From Bacteroidales bacterium (GTDB lineage Bacteria > Bacteroidota > Bacteroidia > Bacteroidales > JAGOPY01): a stretch of 21,854 nt of DNA. Below, piece by piece: positions 1 to 8,260 of this stretch; within the stretch, counting starts at the first letter, position 1, and every line of letters begins with the position of its first letter. The notes under the pieces are model-generated. The model saw only the letters and a list, made by a program, of their open reading frames with translations, was not told the origin of the DNA and searched no databases. The stretch is taken from NCBI GenBank assembly GCA_030638325.1, contig DAOWEV010000098.1, forward strand, positions 1-21,854, given 5' to 3'. Both the position numbers and the translations under genes were made by a program.

Positions 1-99
1 ATTGAATGACTATTGAATGATTTAGTTATTCACAATCTTTCAACATCAGGAGTTTGATAAAATTCTCATATCACATGTAAAAAAGGGGTGCAATTGTCG

Positions 100-107
100 T
101 ACTTTTG
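100..107 (+). promoter_or_regulatory. Putative Bacteroidetes -7 promoter box for dnaB
   Basis: TACTTTTG matches the Bacteroidetes housekeeping -7 consensus TAnnTTTG exactly. It ends only 4 nt before the first dnaB ATG (112), so transcription would begin at about that ATG. That implies either a leaderless message or translation from the second in-frame ATG at 124. No good -33 TTTG is seen at the expected distance, so the call is tentative. Confidence 0.35.
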
Positions 108-111
108 AGGC

Positions 112-1647
112 ATGGAAAAAAGTATGGGAAATAAAGTTCCGGAGATTAGAAATAATCCTGCCAAACGGGAAAGAGAAAAGAAACATGCGGTTGAAAAAGC
201 TATTTTTGAACATGGAAAAATCCCGCCACAGGCGGTAGACCTGGAAGAAGCTGTGTTGGGAGCAATCATGCTTGAAAAGGATGCCCTCGCTACGGTCATC
301 GATATTCTGATCCCGGATGTCTTTTATAAAGATCAGCATAAAGCTATTTATGGAGCTATACGCAGTTTGTTTGCAGAAACCCAGCCAGTGGATATTCTGA
401 CTGTGACAAATCAACTGAAAAATAGTGGAGAGCTGGAACTGGCTGGGGGCGCTTATTATATTGCCCAGTTAACCAACAGGATCGCTTCCTCAGCCAATGT
501 AGAATTTCATAGCCGCATCATTTTGCAGAAGTATATTCAACGGGAACTGATCAGCATATCATCTGAGATCATCAAAGAAGCATATGACGATACAACCGAT
601 GTATTTGACCTTCTTGACAAAGCTGAGCGAAATCTTTTTGCCGTAGGTGAAACCAACCTCAGGCGTAATTATGAAGAAATGCAAACGCTTGTTATGGAAG
701 CCGTGAAGGAGATTGAAGCTGCCAAAAACCAGGAGTTACAGTTCAGGGGAATGCCTTCCGGATTCACGGAAATTGACCGGGTCACGACGGGATGGCAAAA
801 ATCAGACCTCATTATCCTGGCTTCACGCCCGGGGATGGGTAAAACAGCCCTCGCCTTGTCGATGGCCAGAAACATGGCGGTTGATTTCAGGAAACCAGTG
901 GCTTTCTTCTCCCTGGAAATGTCCTCAAAACAATTGGTTACCAGGTTGATATCTGCCGAATCCGGGCTTACTTCCGAGATGTTGAGAAAAGGGGACCTTC
1001 AGGACTATCAGTGGCAACAATTAAATACCAGGATCAGCAAACTGATAGATGCCCCTTTATATATCGACGATACTCCTGCCCTTACTATTTTTGAGCTCCG
1101 GGCCAAATGCAGGAGGCTGAAGGCCCAGCATGATATTGAGATGGTCTTTGTCGATTACCTGCAGCTCATGAGCCCCGGCTATGATTCCAGAGGCAACCGG
1201 GAACAGGAGATCAGCAACATATCAAGGTCACTCAAAGCACTGTCTAAAGAACTTGACATCCCCATCCTGGCCCTCTCCCAGTTGAGTCGCGCCGTGGAGA
1301 CCAGAGCAGGCACCAAAAGACCCATACTTAGTGACCTGAGAGAGTCAGGAGCCATTGAACAGGATGCTGACCTCGTCATTTTTATATATAGACCGGAATA
1401 TTACCAGCTGGAATTTGATGACGCCGGAAATTCCACCCTTGGAATGGCCGAAATTATTATTGCCAAGCACCGTAATGGGCCACTGGCAGATATCAAACTC
1501 AGATTTATCAGAAACTTTGCCAAGTTTGTTGAAATGGAAAGTGATCAGTTTGATGTCGATTCATCTGCAAACGGGGATGCGAATAATAATACCAGAACGG
1601 TTCAGTCAAAGATGAACGATATGAGTGATGAGGATATTCCTTACTAA
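112..1647 (+). CDS. dnaB: Replicative DNA helicase DnaB
   Basis: This is the hexameric ATP-driven helicase that unwinds DNA at the replication fork and recruits primase. The 511 residues show a poorly conserved basic leader (about 1-36), the helical N-terminal DnaB domain (about 38-140), a linker, and a C-terminal RecA-like domain. Walker A is SRPGMGKT at 238-245. The Walker B region reads EMVFVDYLQLM, followed by the conserved SQLSRAVETR and SDLRESGAIEQDADLV segments. There is no intein or insertion, and the length is normal for Bacteroidetes. The start at 112 is the longest ATG; ATG 124 is equally plausible given the promoter box at 100-107. The gene is convergent with pcm, and the two stop codons overlap (1644-1647). 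Nothing else in the neighbourhood is a replication gene. The identification is firm; only the exact start is uncertain. Confidence 0.97.
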   Translation: MEKSMGNKVPEIRNNPAKREREKKHAVEKAIFEHGKIPPQAVDLEEAVLGAIMLEKDALATVIDILIPDVFYKDQHKAIYGAIRSLFAETQPVDILTVTNQLKNSGELELAGGAYYIAQLTNRIASSANVEFHSRIILQKYIQRELISISSEIIKEAYDDTTDVFDLLDKAERNLFAVGETNLRRNYEEMQTLVMEAVKEIEAAKNQELQFRGMPSGFTEIDRVTTGWQKSDLIILASRPGMGKTALALSMARNMAVDFRKPVAFFSLEMSSKQLVTRLISAESGLTSEMLRKGDLQDYQWQQLNTRISKLIDAPLYIDDTPALTIFELRAKCRRLKAQHDIEMVFVDYLQLMSPGYDSRGNREQEISNISRSLKALSKELDIPILALSQLSRAVETRAGTKRPILSDLRESGAIEQDADLVIFIYRPEYYQLEFDDAGNSTLGMAEIIIAKHRNGPLADIKLRFIRNFAKFVEMESDQFDVDSSANGDANNNTRTVQSKMNDMSDEDIPY

Positions 1648-2381
1648 TACCTCTTTCCTTTCTCATTGACCATAGGCACAAAACGAACCGGCAAGACTTT
1701 GTGTTGTTTGAGTTTACCATCCTTCTTTTCAAGCAGCACAAGTTCCTGTGCATAGGTCTGCCCGACGGGAATGATCATTTTTCCACCCTCGCGTAATTGG
1801 TCTTTCAGCGGTTCAGGAACCTGGTTGGGGGCACAGGTGACAATGATAGCATCATAAGGAGCATTTTCCGGCCAGCCCTCATATCCGTCACCTTCTTTCA
1901 CGCTGACATTGGTATAATGCAGTTCATTCAATGTCTTAGTGGCCATCTCAGCAAGCATACCTACGATCTCAACGGTGTAAACGCTGTCGCACAATTCTGC
2001 CAGTACTGCAGCCTGGTAGCCGGAGCCAGTGCCTATTTCCAGCACTTTATCGGTAGGTTTTAAATCCAGGGCTTCTGTCATAAAGGCCACGATATAAGGC
2101 TGGGAAATTGTTTGTCCGGCCCCGATTGGCAAAGGATGATCCTGGTATGCTTCTGAGTGGTATTTTTCGGGTACAAAAAGATGTCTTTCCACCTTCAGCA
2201 TGGCTTTCAGAACCCGGTCGTCAGTCACGCCCCTGCTACGGATCTGGCGATCCACCATAACCCCTCGTAGTTTTCTGTAATCCGTTCCGTCGTAATACTG
2301 CGAATTGCCATGAAGGTTAAAAAAAGCCATAATCATTATCATGATTGTGATCCTTGATGCCATCTGTAAAGTATAAAGCAT
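1644..2381 (-). CDS. pcm: Protein-L-isoaspartate O-methyltransferase, probably exported
   Basis: The enzyme uses S-adenosylmethionine to methylate L-isoaspartyl residues in damaged proteins, starting their repair. Of 245 residues, the substrate-side motif DHPLPIGAGQTISQPYIVA spans 81-99 and the SAM-binding motif VLEIGTGSGYQ spans 113-123. A second SAM segment and a C-terminal PVRFVPM typical of the family follow. Before the catalytic domain is a very hydrophobic stretch (about 11-22, rich in Ile/Met) ending in LHGNSQ, which looks like a signal peptide or N-terminal anchor. The protein may therefore act in the periplasm, unlike the cytosolic E. coli enzyme. Possible starts are ATG 2381 and ATG 2363; the hydrophobic segment is present with either. 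It lies 136 bp downstream of sucC and tail-to-tail with dnaB. Function is clear; localisation is inferred. Confidence 0.93.
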   Translation of the reverse strand: MLYTLQMASRITIMIMIMAFFNLHGNSQYYDGTDYRKLRGVMVDRQIRSRGVTDDRVLKAMLKVERHLFVPEKYHSEAYQDHPLPIGAGQTISQPYIVAFMTEALDLKPTDKVLEIGTGSGYQAAVLAELCDSVYTVEIVGMLAEMATKTLNELHYTNVSVKEGDGYEGWPENAPYDAIIVTCAPNQVPEPLKDQLREGGKMIIPVGQTYAQELVLLEKKDGKLKQHKVLPVRFVPMVNEKGKRY

Positions 2382-2468
2382 AAAGGTACAATAAAAAATG
2401 GAAATCAGCTTACTATGTTATTTCAAAACAAGTATCGAAATAAAATAACCTTTGTTGGAATTAATTGG

Positions 2469-2510
2469 CTGTTGCAGGTTGCAGGTTACAGGTTGCGAAA
2501 GCCTGTAGCA
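2469..2510. repeat. Short-word repeat in the sucC-pcm spacer
   Basis: The 136-bp spacer contains three tandem copies of a 7-nt word of the form GGTTGCA/GGTTACA, followed by GGTTGCG and a GCCTGTAGC tail that can partly fold back. The same word family appears inverted at 16897-16920. No gene is seen here. Confidence 0.55.
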
Positions 2511-2517
2511 ATGGTTT

Positions 2518-3708
2518 TCAGCTGAGCGCTTCCTTCATCTTTGCAACTGCATCTTCAAGCTTGATGGCTGAGTGAACTTTCAAGCCTGACTTATCAATGA
2601 TCTGAGCGCCTTCTTCTGCATTGGTACCTTGCAGGCGAACAATGATCGGCATATCGATTTCCCCTATATTCTGATAGGCATCAACAATCCCCTGGGCTAC
2701 CTTGTCGCATCGTACGATCCCTCCAAAGATGTTGATCAGGATAGCTTCCACGCCCTGGTCTTTAAGAATGATCCGGAAGGCTTCCTCCACCCTCCTGGCG
2801 TCGGCAGTTCCTCCAACGTCAAGAAAATTTGCAGGGTTTTCATCGAATAGCTTTATCATATCCATGGTAGCCATTGAAAGGCCTGCTCCATTTACCATAC
2901 AGCCTACATTCCCATCAAGATTGACATAGCTCAGATCATATTTTCTGGCTTCAACTTCAATAGAATCTTCCTCAAAAAGATCACGCATTTCAACAATTTC
3001 AGGTTGCCTGTACAATGCATTATTATCGATCACCACTTTGGCATCCGCAGCATAGATCTTATCATCTGAAGTTTTAAATACCGGATTGATCTCAAACAGT
3101 TTAGCATCCGATTTAAGGTAGGCTTCCCAGATGGCCATGGAAAACTTCACCATCGCCTTGTAGGCCTCTCCCCGAAGCCCCAGGTTAAAGGCAATTTTCC
3201 TGGCCTGGAATGCTTGTATGCCAATACCCGGGTCTATCTCTTCGGTAAAGATCTGGTCGGGAGTTTCTTCTGCGACTTTTTCTATATCCATTCCGCCTCT
3301 TGGGGAGTACATAAACATATTCCGTCCTGTGGCCCTGTTCAACAACACACTCAAATAGAACTCCTGAACTTCGGAAGGGCCTTCGTAATAAATATTTTGT
3401 TCGATGAGCACTTTCCTTACAAGTTTCCCTTGAGGGCCTGTCTGATGGGTTACCAGGGTCATCCCAAGTATCTCTCCGGCATATTTCTGAACATCATCCA
3501 GTGATTTGGCGATCTTAACACCACCCCCTTTTCCACGGCCTCCTGCATGGATCTGGGCTTTCACAGCCCAGCGATCCATCCCTGTCTCTTCCTGGATCTT
3601 CATGGCAGCATCAACCGCCTGTTTAACATCTTCAGCTACCATGCCAAGGGGTACCATGACGCCATAACGTTTTAGAATAGATTTTCCCTGGTATTCATGT
3701 AAATTCAT
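2518..3708 (-). CDS. sucC: Succinyl-CoA ligase (ADP/GDP-forming), beta subunit
   Basis: This subunit carries the nucleotide-binding site of the TCA-cycle enzyme that interconverts succinyl-CoA and succinate with substrate-level phosphorylation. The 396 residues begin MNLHEYQGK, the family's usual N-terminus. The ATP-grasp loop QIHAGGRGKGGGVK lies at 52-65. EINPV (206-210) and AADAKVVID (220-228) hold the metal-binding Asn and Asp. The C-terminal CoA-ligase domain shows NGAGLSMATMD, NFLDVGGTAD (294-303), INIFGGIVRCD and the RLQGTNAEEG loop. An upstream in-frame ATG at 3741 would add 11 residues. It is rejected because a TAnnTTTG box (3739-3746) overlaps it, and because the shorter protein matches family length. 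sucD, the alpha subunit, is not adjacent and must be elsewhere. carB lies 103 bp upstream on the same strand. Nucleotide specificity (ATP or GTP) cannot be read from sequence alone. Confidence 0.96.
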   Translation of the reverse strand: MNLHEYQGKSILKRYGVMVPLGMVAEDVKQAVDAAMKIQEETGMDRWAVKAQIHAGGRGKGGGVKIAKSLDDVQKYAGEILGMTLVTHQTGPQGKLVRKVLIEQNIYYEGPSEVQEFYLSVLLNRATGRNMFMYSPRGGMDIEKVAEETPDQIFTEEIDPGIGIQAFQARKIAFNLGLRGEAYKAMVKFSMAIWEAYLKSDAKLFEINPVFKTSDDKIYAADAKVVIDNNALYRQPEIVEMRDLFEEDSIEVEARKYDLSYVNLDGNVGCMVNGAGLSMATMDMIKLFDENPANFLDVGGTADARRVEEAFRIILKDQGVEAILINIFGGIVRCDKVAQGIVDAYQNIGEIDMPIIVRLQGTNAEEGAQIIDKSGLKVHSAIKLEDAVAKMKEALS

Positions 3709-3738
3709 AGTTCTCAGAAATTTTATTTGATGAAGTGG

Positions 3739-3746
3739 CAAAAATA
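3739..3746 (-). promoter_or_regulatory. Putative -7 promoter box for sucC
   Basis: Read on the minus strand this is TATTTTTG, an exact match to the Bacteroidetes TAnnTTTG box, 31 nt upstream of the ATG at 3708. It gives a short plausible leader and argues against the longer start at 3741. The -33 element is not convincing. Confidence 0.45.
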
Positions 3747-3811
3747 TGCTTTTTACGATTATCAGGATAGAAATGCGTTGGTTTTATTCAGATCTTCGGC
3801 CGTCAGCAAAC

Positions 3812-6800
3812 TCAGGAATACTCATCCCATGCCTTCACCGGCAACTCCTCAACCTTGATCAGGCAAAAAGCATTAATGAAAGCGCTGGCAAGGCGGGCAT
3901 TGGTGATCAGCGGAATGTTGAAGTCGATGGCGCTGCGGCGGATCAGGTAATCATTGTCAAGCTCTGTCTGGGAAAGATCCTTGGGAATGTTGATCACCAG
4001 GTCAACATCCCTGTTTTTAATAAGCTCCAGGGCATTCGGGCTGGCTTTCTCATCCGGCCAATGGGTGACAAGAGAATCTATCAGGTGTTGTTTCAGGAAT
4101 TCATGAGTGCCCCGGGTAGCATACAAAGTGTGGCCTCTTTCCCGAAGCATCCTGGCGCTGTCCAACAGCTCCAGCTTGGACCGGGGCGGGCCTGTAGATA
4201 AAAGTATCCCTTTAAGCGGGACTACATATCCCACTGAAAGCATTGCTTTTAGTATCCCCTCATAATAGGTGTCTCCGAGGCAGCCCACCTCTCCCGTTGA
4301 AGACATGTCCACACCCAGCACCGGGTCGGCCTGATGAAGTCTTGAAAAAGAGAATTGGGATGCCTTCACCCCGATGTAATCAAGGTCGAACAATGATTTA
4401 TTCGGCTTCTCTACATCCAGCCCGAGCATCAGGCGGGTGGCGATATCTATAAAGTTTGTTTTTAATACCTTGGATACAAACGGGAAGCTCCTGGATGCCC
4501 TCAGGTTACATTCAATGACCTTGATATCATTATCCCTGGCCAGGAATTGCATATTGAAAGGACCGGTGATTTGGAGGTTTTCGGCTATGTCGCGGGATAT
4601 TCTCTTGATCTTCCGAACCGTCTCGACATATAGCTTCTGGGGTGGGAACAGCATGGTGGCATCTCCGGAATGTACACCGGCGAACTCCACGTGTTCCATC
4701 ATGGCATAGGCAATGATCTCACCTTTCAGAGCCACTGCATCCATTTCCACCTCCTTGGCGTTCTCAATGAATTCAGAGACAACCACGGGGTACTGTTTTG
4801 AGACTTTTACCGCCATTTCCAGGAAATGGTCCAATTCTTCCCTGTTGGAAACAACATTCATGGCAGATCCCGAGAGCACATAAGAAGGCCTGATTAGAAC
4901 CGGAAACCCGACTTCATCTACAAATTCATAAATATCCCTGGTACTCACAAGCTCCCTCCAACGGGGTTGGTCAACCCCCAGTTCATCAAGCATGGAAGAG
5001 AACTTATGCCTGTTCTCTGCCCTGTCGATTGATAAGGGAGAGGTGCCAAGGATAGGAACATGCTGTTTATACAGCCGCATGGCCAGGTTGTTGGGGATCT
5101 GTCCGCCCATGGAAACCATGACACCTACCGGGTGCTCCAGTTCAATGATATCCAGCACCCTTTCAAAGGTAAGCTCATCAAAATAGAGGCGGTCACACAC
5201 ATCATAGTCGGTGCTTACCGTCTCCGGGTTATAGTTGATCATCACAGACCGGTATCCCTCCCTGTTGACAGTATCCAACGAATTTACGCAACACCAGTCG
5301 AATTCGACGCTGCTTCCGATCCGGTAGGCGCCGGAACCTAATACGATCACCGATCTGCCATCTTCTTCATAGGCAATATCATGTTCTGTGCCATTATAGG
5401 TCAGGTAGAGGTAATTGGTCTGAGCGGGGTATTCTGCAGCGAGAGTGTCAATTTGTTTAACATACGGAACGATTCCCATGGCTTTTCGATGCGTCCTGAC
5501 CTTTAACAGGTCATCCGAAATATCTTCAGCTTTGCTCTTGAACACAAAGCGGGCGATCTGGAAGTCTGAGAAGCCCAGCTTTTTGGCCTTTATCAGTAAG
5601 TCGTACGAAAGATCATGGATATTGTTATATTGAAGAAGTGTTGTTCTGAAATCAAAGATATTTTGCAGTTTTTCCAGGAACCACCTGTCGATCCGGGTTA
5701 GCTCGAATATCTTTTCGACACTGAAACCATGGAACAATGCGGAGGCGATGGTAAAAATGCGCATGTCGGTAGGAATAGTCAGTTCCTGTTCTGTGATCAT
5801 TTCATCTATCCCATGATTCCCGACAAATCCGTGCATTCCCTGACCTATCATCCGGAGGCCTTTCTGGATGGCTTCCTCGAAAGTTCTGCCAATGGCCATC
5901 ACCTCACCTACGCTCTTCATAGAGCTGCCTATTTCGCGTGAAACGCCCTGGAATTTAGCCAGGTCCCATCTCGGTATCTTGCATACCACATAGTCGAGCG
6001 CCGGCTCAAAGCAGGCCGTAGTCACCTTAGTGACTGAGTTCTTCAGTTCATGCAAGCCATATCCCAGTCCCAGCTTTGCAGCCACGAACGCCAAAGGATA
6101 TCCGGTAGCTTTTGACGCCAGGGCACTGGACCGGGAAAGGCGGGCATTAACTTCAATGACCCTGTAATCTTCAGAATCAGGATCGAGGGCATATTGCACA
6201 TTACACTCCCCTATGATACCGATATGCCGGATAATCCTGATAGACAATTCACGCAGTTTATGGTATTCTGTGTTTGTGAGGGTCTGGGAAGGAGCTATCA
6301 CAATGCTTTCGCCGGTGTGGATCCCAAGGGGATCGAAGTTCTCCATATTACAAACCGTAATACAATTGTCGTACATGTCCCTTACCACCTCATATTCAAC
6401 TTCTTTCCATCCTTTCAAAGACTCCTCAACAAGGATCTGGGGCGAGTAGGAAAAAGCTTTTACAGCAAGTGCGGTCAATTCTTCCGTGGATGAACTAAAT
6501 CCACTGCCCAGTCCGCCCAGGGCATAGGCGGCCCGGATAATCACAGGGTATCCAAGACTTTCTGCAGCCGAGATGGCATCTTCCAGGTTATTAACAGCCA
6601 TGCTCCGGGCTGTTTTCACGTTGATATCATCCAGCTTAGAGGTGAATCTCTCCCGGTCTTCGGTATCGATAATGGCCTGGATCGGCGTTCCAAGCACCCT
6701 GATATTGTATTTTGATAAGATATTTTTCCTGTATAGCTCTAATCCGCAATTCAGGGCTGTCTGTCCGCCAAAAGCAAGCAGAATGCCATCAGGCCTTTCT

Positions 6801-7033
6801 TTTCGAATTACCTCTTCAACAAAATAGGTAGTGACCGGCAGGAAATATATTTTATCGGCTATTCCTTCTGATGTCTGGACAGTTGCGATATTCGGATTGA
6901 TCAATACCGTGGTGATACCTTCTTCCTTGAGGGCTTTTAATGCCTGTGACCCGGAGTAATCAAACTCCCCGGCCTCCCCTATTTTGAGCGCCCCGGATCC
7001 CAATACTATCACTTTCCTGATTTTCCCTTTCAT
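3812..7033 (-). CDS. carB: Carbamoyl-phosphate synthase, large subunit
   Basis: The protein makes carbamoyl phosphate from bicarbonate, two ATP and ammonia passed from CarA, feeding pyrimidine and arginine synthesis. The 1073 residues equal the E. coli length. In order they hold a first synthetase half (VIVLGSGALKIGEAGEFDYSG near the start, then VNARLSRSSALASKATGYP), the helical oligomerisation region (about 400-550), and a second synthetase half (VIVLGSGAYRIGSSVEFDW, GGQIPNNLAMRL, ECNLRASRSFPFVSK). A C-terminal MGS-like regulatory domain begins near LLSTG (about 943-947). The GSGALKIGEAGEF N-terminus is the form typical of Bacteroidetes rather than of E. coli. The reading frame extends to a GTG at 7045, but the ATG at 7033 (MKGKIRKVI) fits the family better. 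It lies 139 bp downstream of carA on the same strand, so the two are probably one transcription unit. Confidence 0.97.
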   Translation of the reverse strand: MKGKIRKVIVLGSGALKIGEAGEFDYSGSQALKALKEEGITTVLINPNIATVQTSEGIADKIYFLPVTTYFVEEVIRKERPDGILLAFGGQTALNCGLELYRKNILSKYNIRVLGTPIQAIIDTEDRERFTSKLDDINVKTARSMAVNNLEDAISAAESLGYPVIIRAAYALGGLGSGFSSSTEELTALAVKAFSYSPQILVEESLKGWKEVEYEVVRDMYDNCITVCNMENFDPLGIHTGESIVIAPSQTLTNTEYHKLRELSIRIIRHIGIIGECNVQYALDPDSEDYRVIEVNARLSRSSALASKATGYPLAFVAAKLGLGYGLHELKNSVTKVTTACFEPALDYVVCKIPRWDLAKFQGVSREIGSSMKSVGEVMAIGRTFEEAIQKGLRMIGQGMHGFVGNHGIDEMITEQELTIPTDMRIFTIASALFHGFSVEKIFELTRIDRWFLEKLQNIFDFRTTLLQYNNIHDLSYDLLIKAKKLGFSDFQIARFVFKSKAEDISDDLLKVRTHRKAMGIVPYVKQIDTLAAEYPAQTNYLYLTYNGTEHDIAYEEDGRSVIVLGSGAYRIGSSVEFDWCCVNSLDTVNREGYRSVMINYNPETVSTDYDVCDRLYFDELTFERVLDIIELEHPVGVMVSMGGQIPNNLAMRLYKQHVPILGTSPLSIDRAENRHKFSSMLDELGVDQPRWRELVSTRDIYEFVDEVGFPVLIRPSYVLSGSAMNVVSNREELDHFLEMAVKVSKQYPVVVSEFIENAKEVEMDAVALKGEIIAYAMMEHVEFAGVHSGDATMLFPPQKLYVETVRKIKRISRDIAENLQITGPFNMQFLARDNDIKVIECNLRASRSFPFVSKVLKTNFIDIATRLMLGLDVEKPNKSLFDLDYIGVKASQFSFSRLHQADPVLGVDMSSTGEVGCLGDTYYEGILKAMLSVGYVVPLKGILLSTGPPRSKLELLDSARMLRERGHTLYATRGTHEFLKQHLIDSLVTHWPDEKASPNALELIKNRDVDLVINIPKDLSQTELDNDYLIRRSAIDFNIPLITNARLASAFINAFCLIKVEELPVKAWDEYS

Positions 7034-7069
7034 GCTACCATTCACTTTCAGCTTTTAATAGAACACGGA

Positions 7070-7087
7070 TACCGATAGCTATCGGTA
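7070..7087. repeat. Perfect 18-bp palindrome in the carA-carB spacer
   Basis: TACCGATAGCTATCGGTA is its own reverse complement. It sits between two ACACGGAT words and is followed by CACGAATCTCTTTGTG, a style of sequence that recurs near the nosL-nosY spacer. A close relative (TCCCGATAACTATCGGGA) occurs at 19134-19151. It could form a hairpin in carA-carB mRNA or be a protein-binding site; the sequence does not decide. Confidence 0.7.
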
Positions 7088-7140
7088 CAGATGACACGGA
7101 TTTTCACGAATCTCTTTGTGCCCAATGCCTTTATGCTTTT

Positions 7141-7172
7141 AATTCCTAATTCCTAATTCCTAATTCCTAATT
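7141..7172. repeat. Heptamer tandem repeat abutting the carA stop codon
   Basis: Four perfect copies of AATTCCT (7141-7168) plus a partial fifth run directly up to the carA stop codon at 7173. Together with the palindrome at 7070-7087, this makes up most of the recognisable content of the 139-bp carA-carB spacer. Confidence 0.8.
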
Positions 7173-8252
7173 TCAACCCCTTCCCTCGATCAAACTCAGA
7201 AATTCATCAAACAAAAACTCCGTATCCACCGGCCCACTGGAAGCTTCCGGATGGAACTGTGATGAAAAAAATGGCTTTGTCCTGTGCCTGATCCCCTCAC
7301 TTGTACCATCGTTGACATTGGTAAAATAGGGTTCCCAATCCTCGCTGAGAGTTTTATTATCAACGGCATAGCCATGATTCTGCGAGGTGATATAACAGCG
7401 GTTGGTACCATTCATCAGTACCGGCTGGTTATGGCTTCTGTGGCCGTATTTTAATTTATAGGTATCCCCTCCTGTGGCCAGCGCCATCAATTGTGAGCCC
7501 AGGCAAATCCCAAAGATAGGCTTCCCTGTCTCCAATCCTGTCTTTAATGAATTGATGGTTTCAATGCACATCTTCGGGTCTCCGGGGCCGTTCGATATGA
7601 ATAAGCCATCATAATCTTCCCTGGTGATATCAAAGTTCCAGGGCACCCTGATGACCATGGTATCCCTTTTGAGTAAACAACGGATGATGTTGTTCTTAAC
7701 CCCGCAATCCAGCAGCAATATCCTGTGTTTTCCCTTGCCGTAAACTTTTTTCTCAGGGATACTTACTTTCTCAACGAGGTTTTCTTTATTCGGATCATAG
7801 AGCTGTACATCTTTCTCATTGATGATGATCTTCCCAAGCATGGTCCCATTTTCCCGGAGTATCTTGGTGAGGGCTCTTGTATCAATATCGAAGATGCCTG
7901 GCACCTTATTTTCTATTAACCAGTCTGACAAGCTTTTACTGGCACTCCAGTGACTGAATTTAAAGGAATAATCCGAGATGACCAGGCCTGAAACCTGGAT
8001 ACGGTCAGACTCAAAATGTTTCAATAAGCCATTCTCTTCGATATATTCCGGCACCCCATAGTTGCCTATAAGAGGATAAGTGGCCACCAGTATCTGCCCT
8101 TTATAGGAAGCATCAGTGAGGCTTTCGGGATAACCGGTCATAGCTGTATTGAAGACCACTTCCCCGGATACAGACCCCTCATAGCCAAATGATTTGCCAG
8201 TCAGCCGGCTACCGTCTTCGAGGATAAGGAATGCTTCTCTAACTTTCTGCAT
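7173..8252 (-). CDS. carA: Carbamoyl-phosphate synthase, small (glutaminase) subunit
   Basis: CarA hydrolyses glutamine and channels the ammonia to CarB. The 359 residues comprise an N-terminal CarA-specific domain (EDGSRLTGKSFGYEG near the start, then FNTAMTGYPESLTDASYKGQ) and a C-terminal class I glutamine amidotransferase. The nucleophile is Cys250 in GICLGSQ. The SQNHGYAVD segment and the FHPEAS catalytic His/Glu pair follow. It is slightly shorter than the 382-residue E. coli protein, as in other Bacteroidetes. The ATG is 8 nt after the ppk2 stop codon, so ppk2 and carA are almost certainly cotranscribed. The stop codon directly follows an AATTCCT tandem repeat. Confidence 0.97.
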   Translation of the reverse strand: MQKVREAFLILEDGSRLTGKSFGYEGSVSGEVVFNTAMTGYPESLTDASYKGQILVATYPLIGNYGVPEYIEENGLLKHFESDRIQVSGLVISDYSFKFSHWSASKSLSDWLIENKVPGIFDIDTRALTKILRENGTMLGKIIINEKDVQLYDPNKENLVEKVSIPEKKVYGKGKHRILLLDCGVKNNIIRCLLKRDTMVIRVPWNFDITREDYDGLFISNGPGDPKMCIETINSLKTGLETGKPIFGICLGSQLMALATGGDTYKLKYGHRSHNQPVLMNGTNRCYITSQNHGYAVDNKTLSEDWEPYFTNVNDGTSEGIRHRTKPFFSSQFHPEASSGPVDTEFLFDEFLSLIEGRG

Positions 8253-8260
8253 GCATCTCT

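Noticed and set aside
3746..4201. 151-codon open frame on the plus strand opposite the carB 3' end
   Set aside because: It lies almost wholly antisense to the well-conserved carB MGS domain and has no recognisable protein features; it is a shadow of the GC-rich coding strand.
6194..6493. 99-codon plus-strand open frame within carB
   Set aside because: Antisense to conserved CarB sequence, with no promoter or family resemblance.
7033..7045. Longer carB start at GTG 7045
   Set aside because: The ATG at 7033 gives the standard N-terminus and the usual 1073-residue length.
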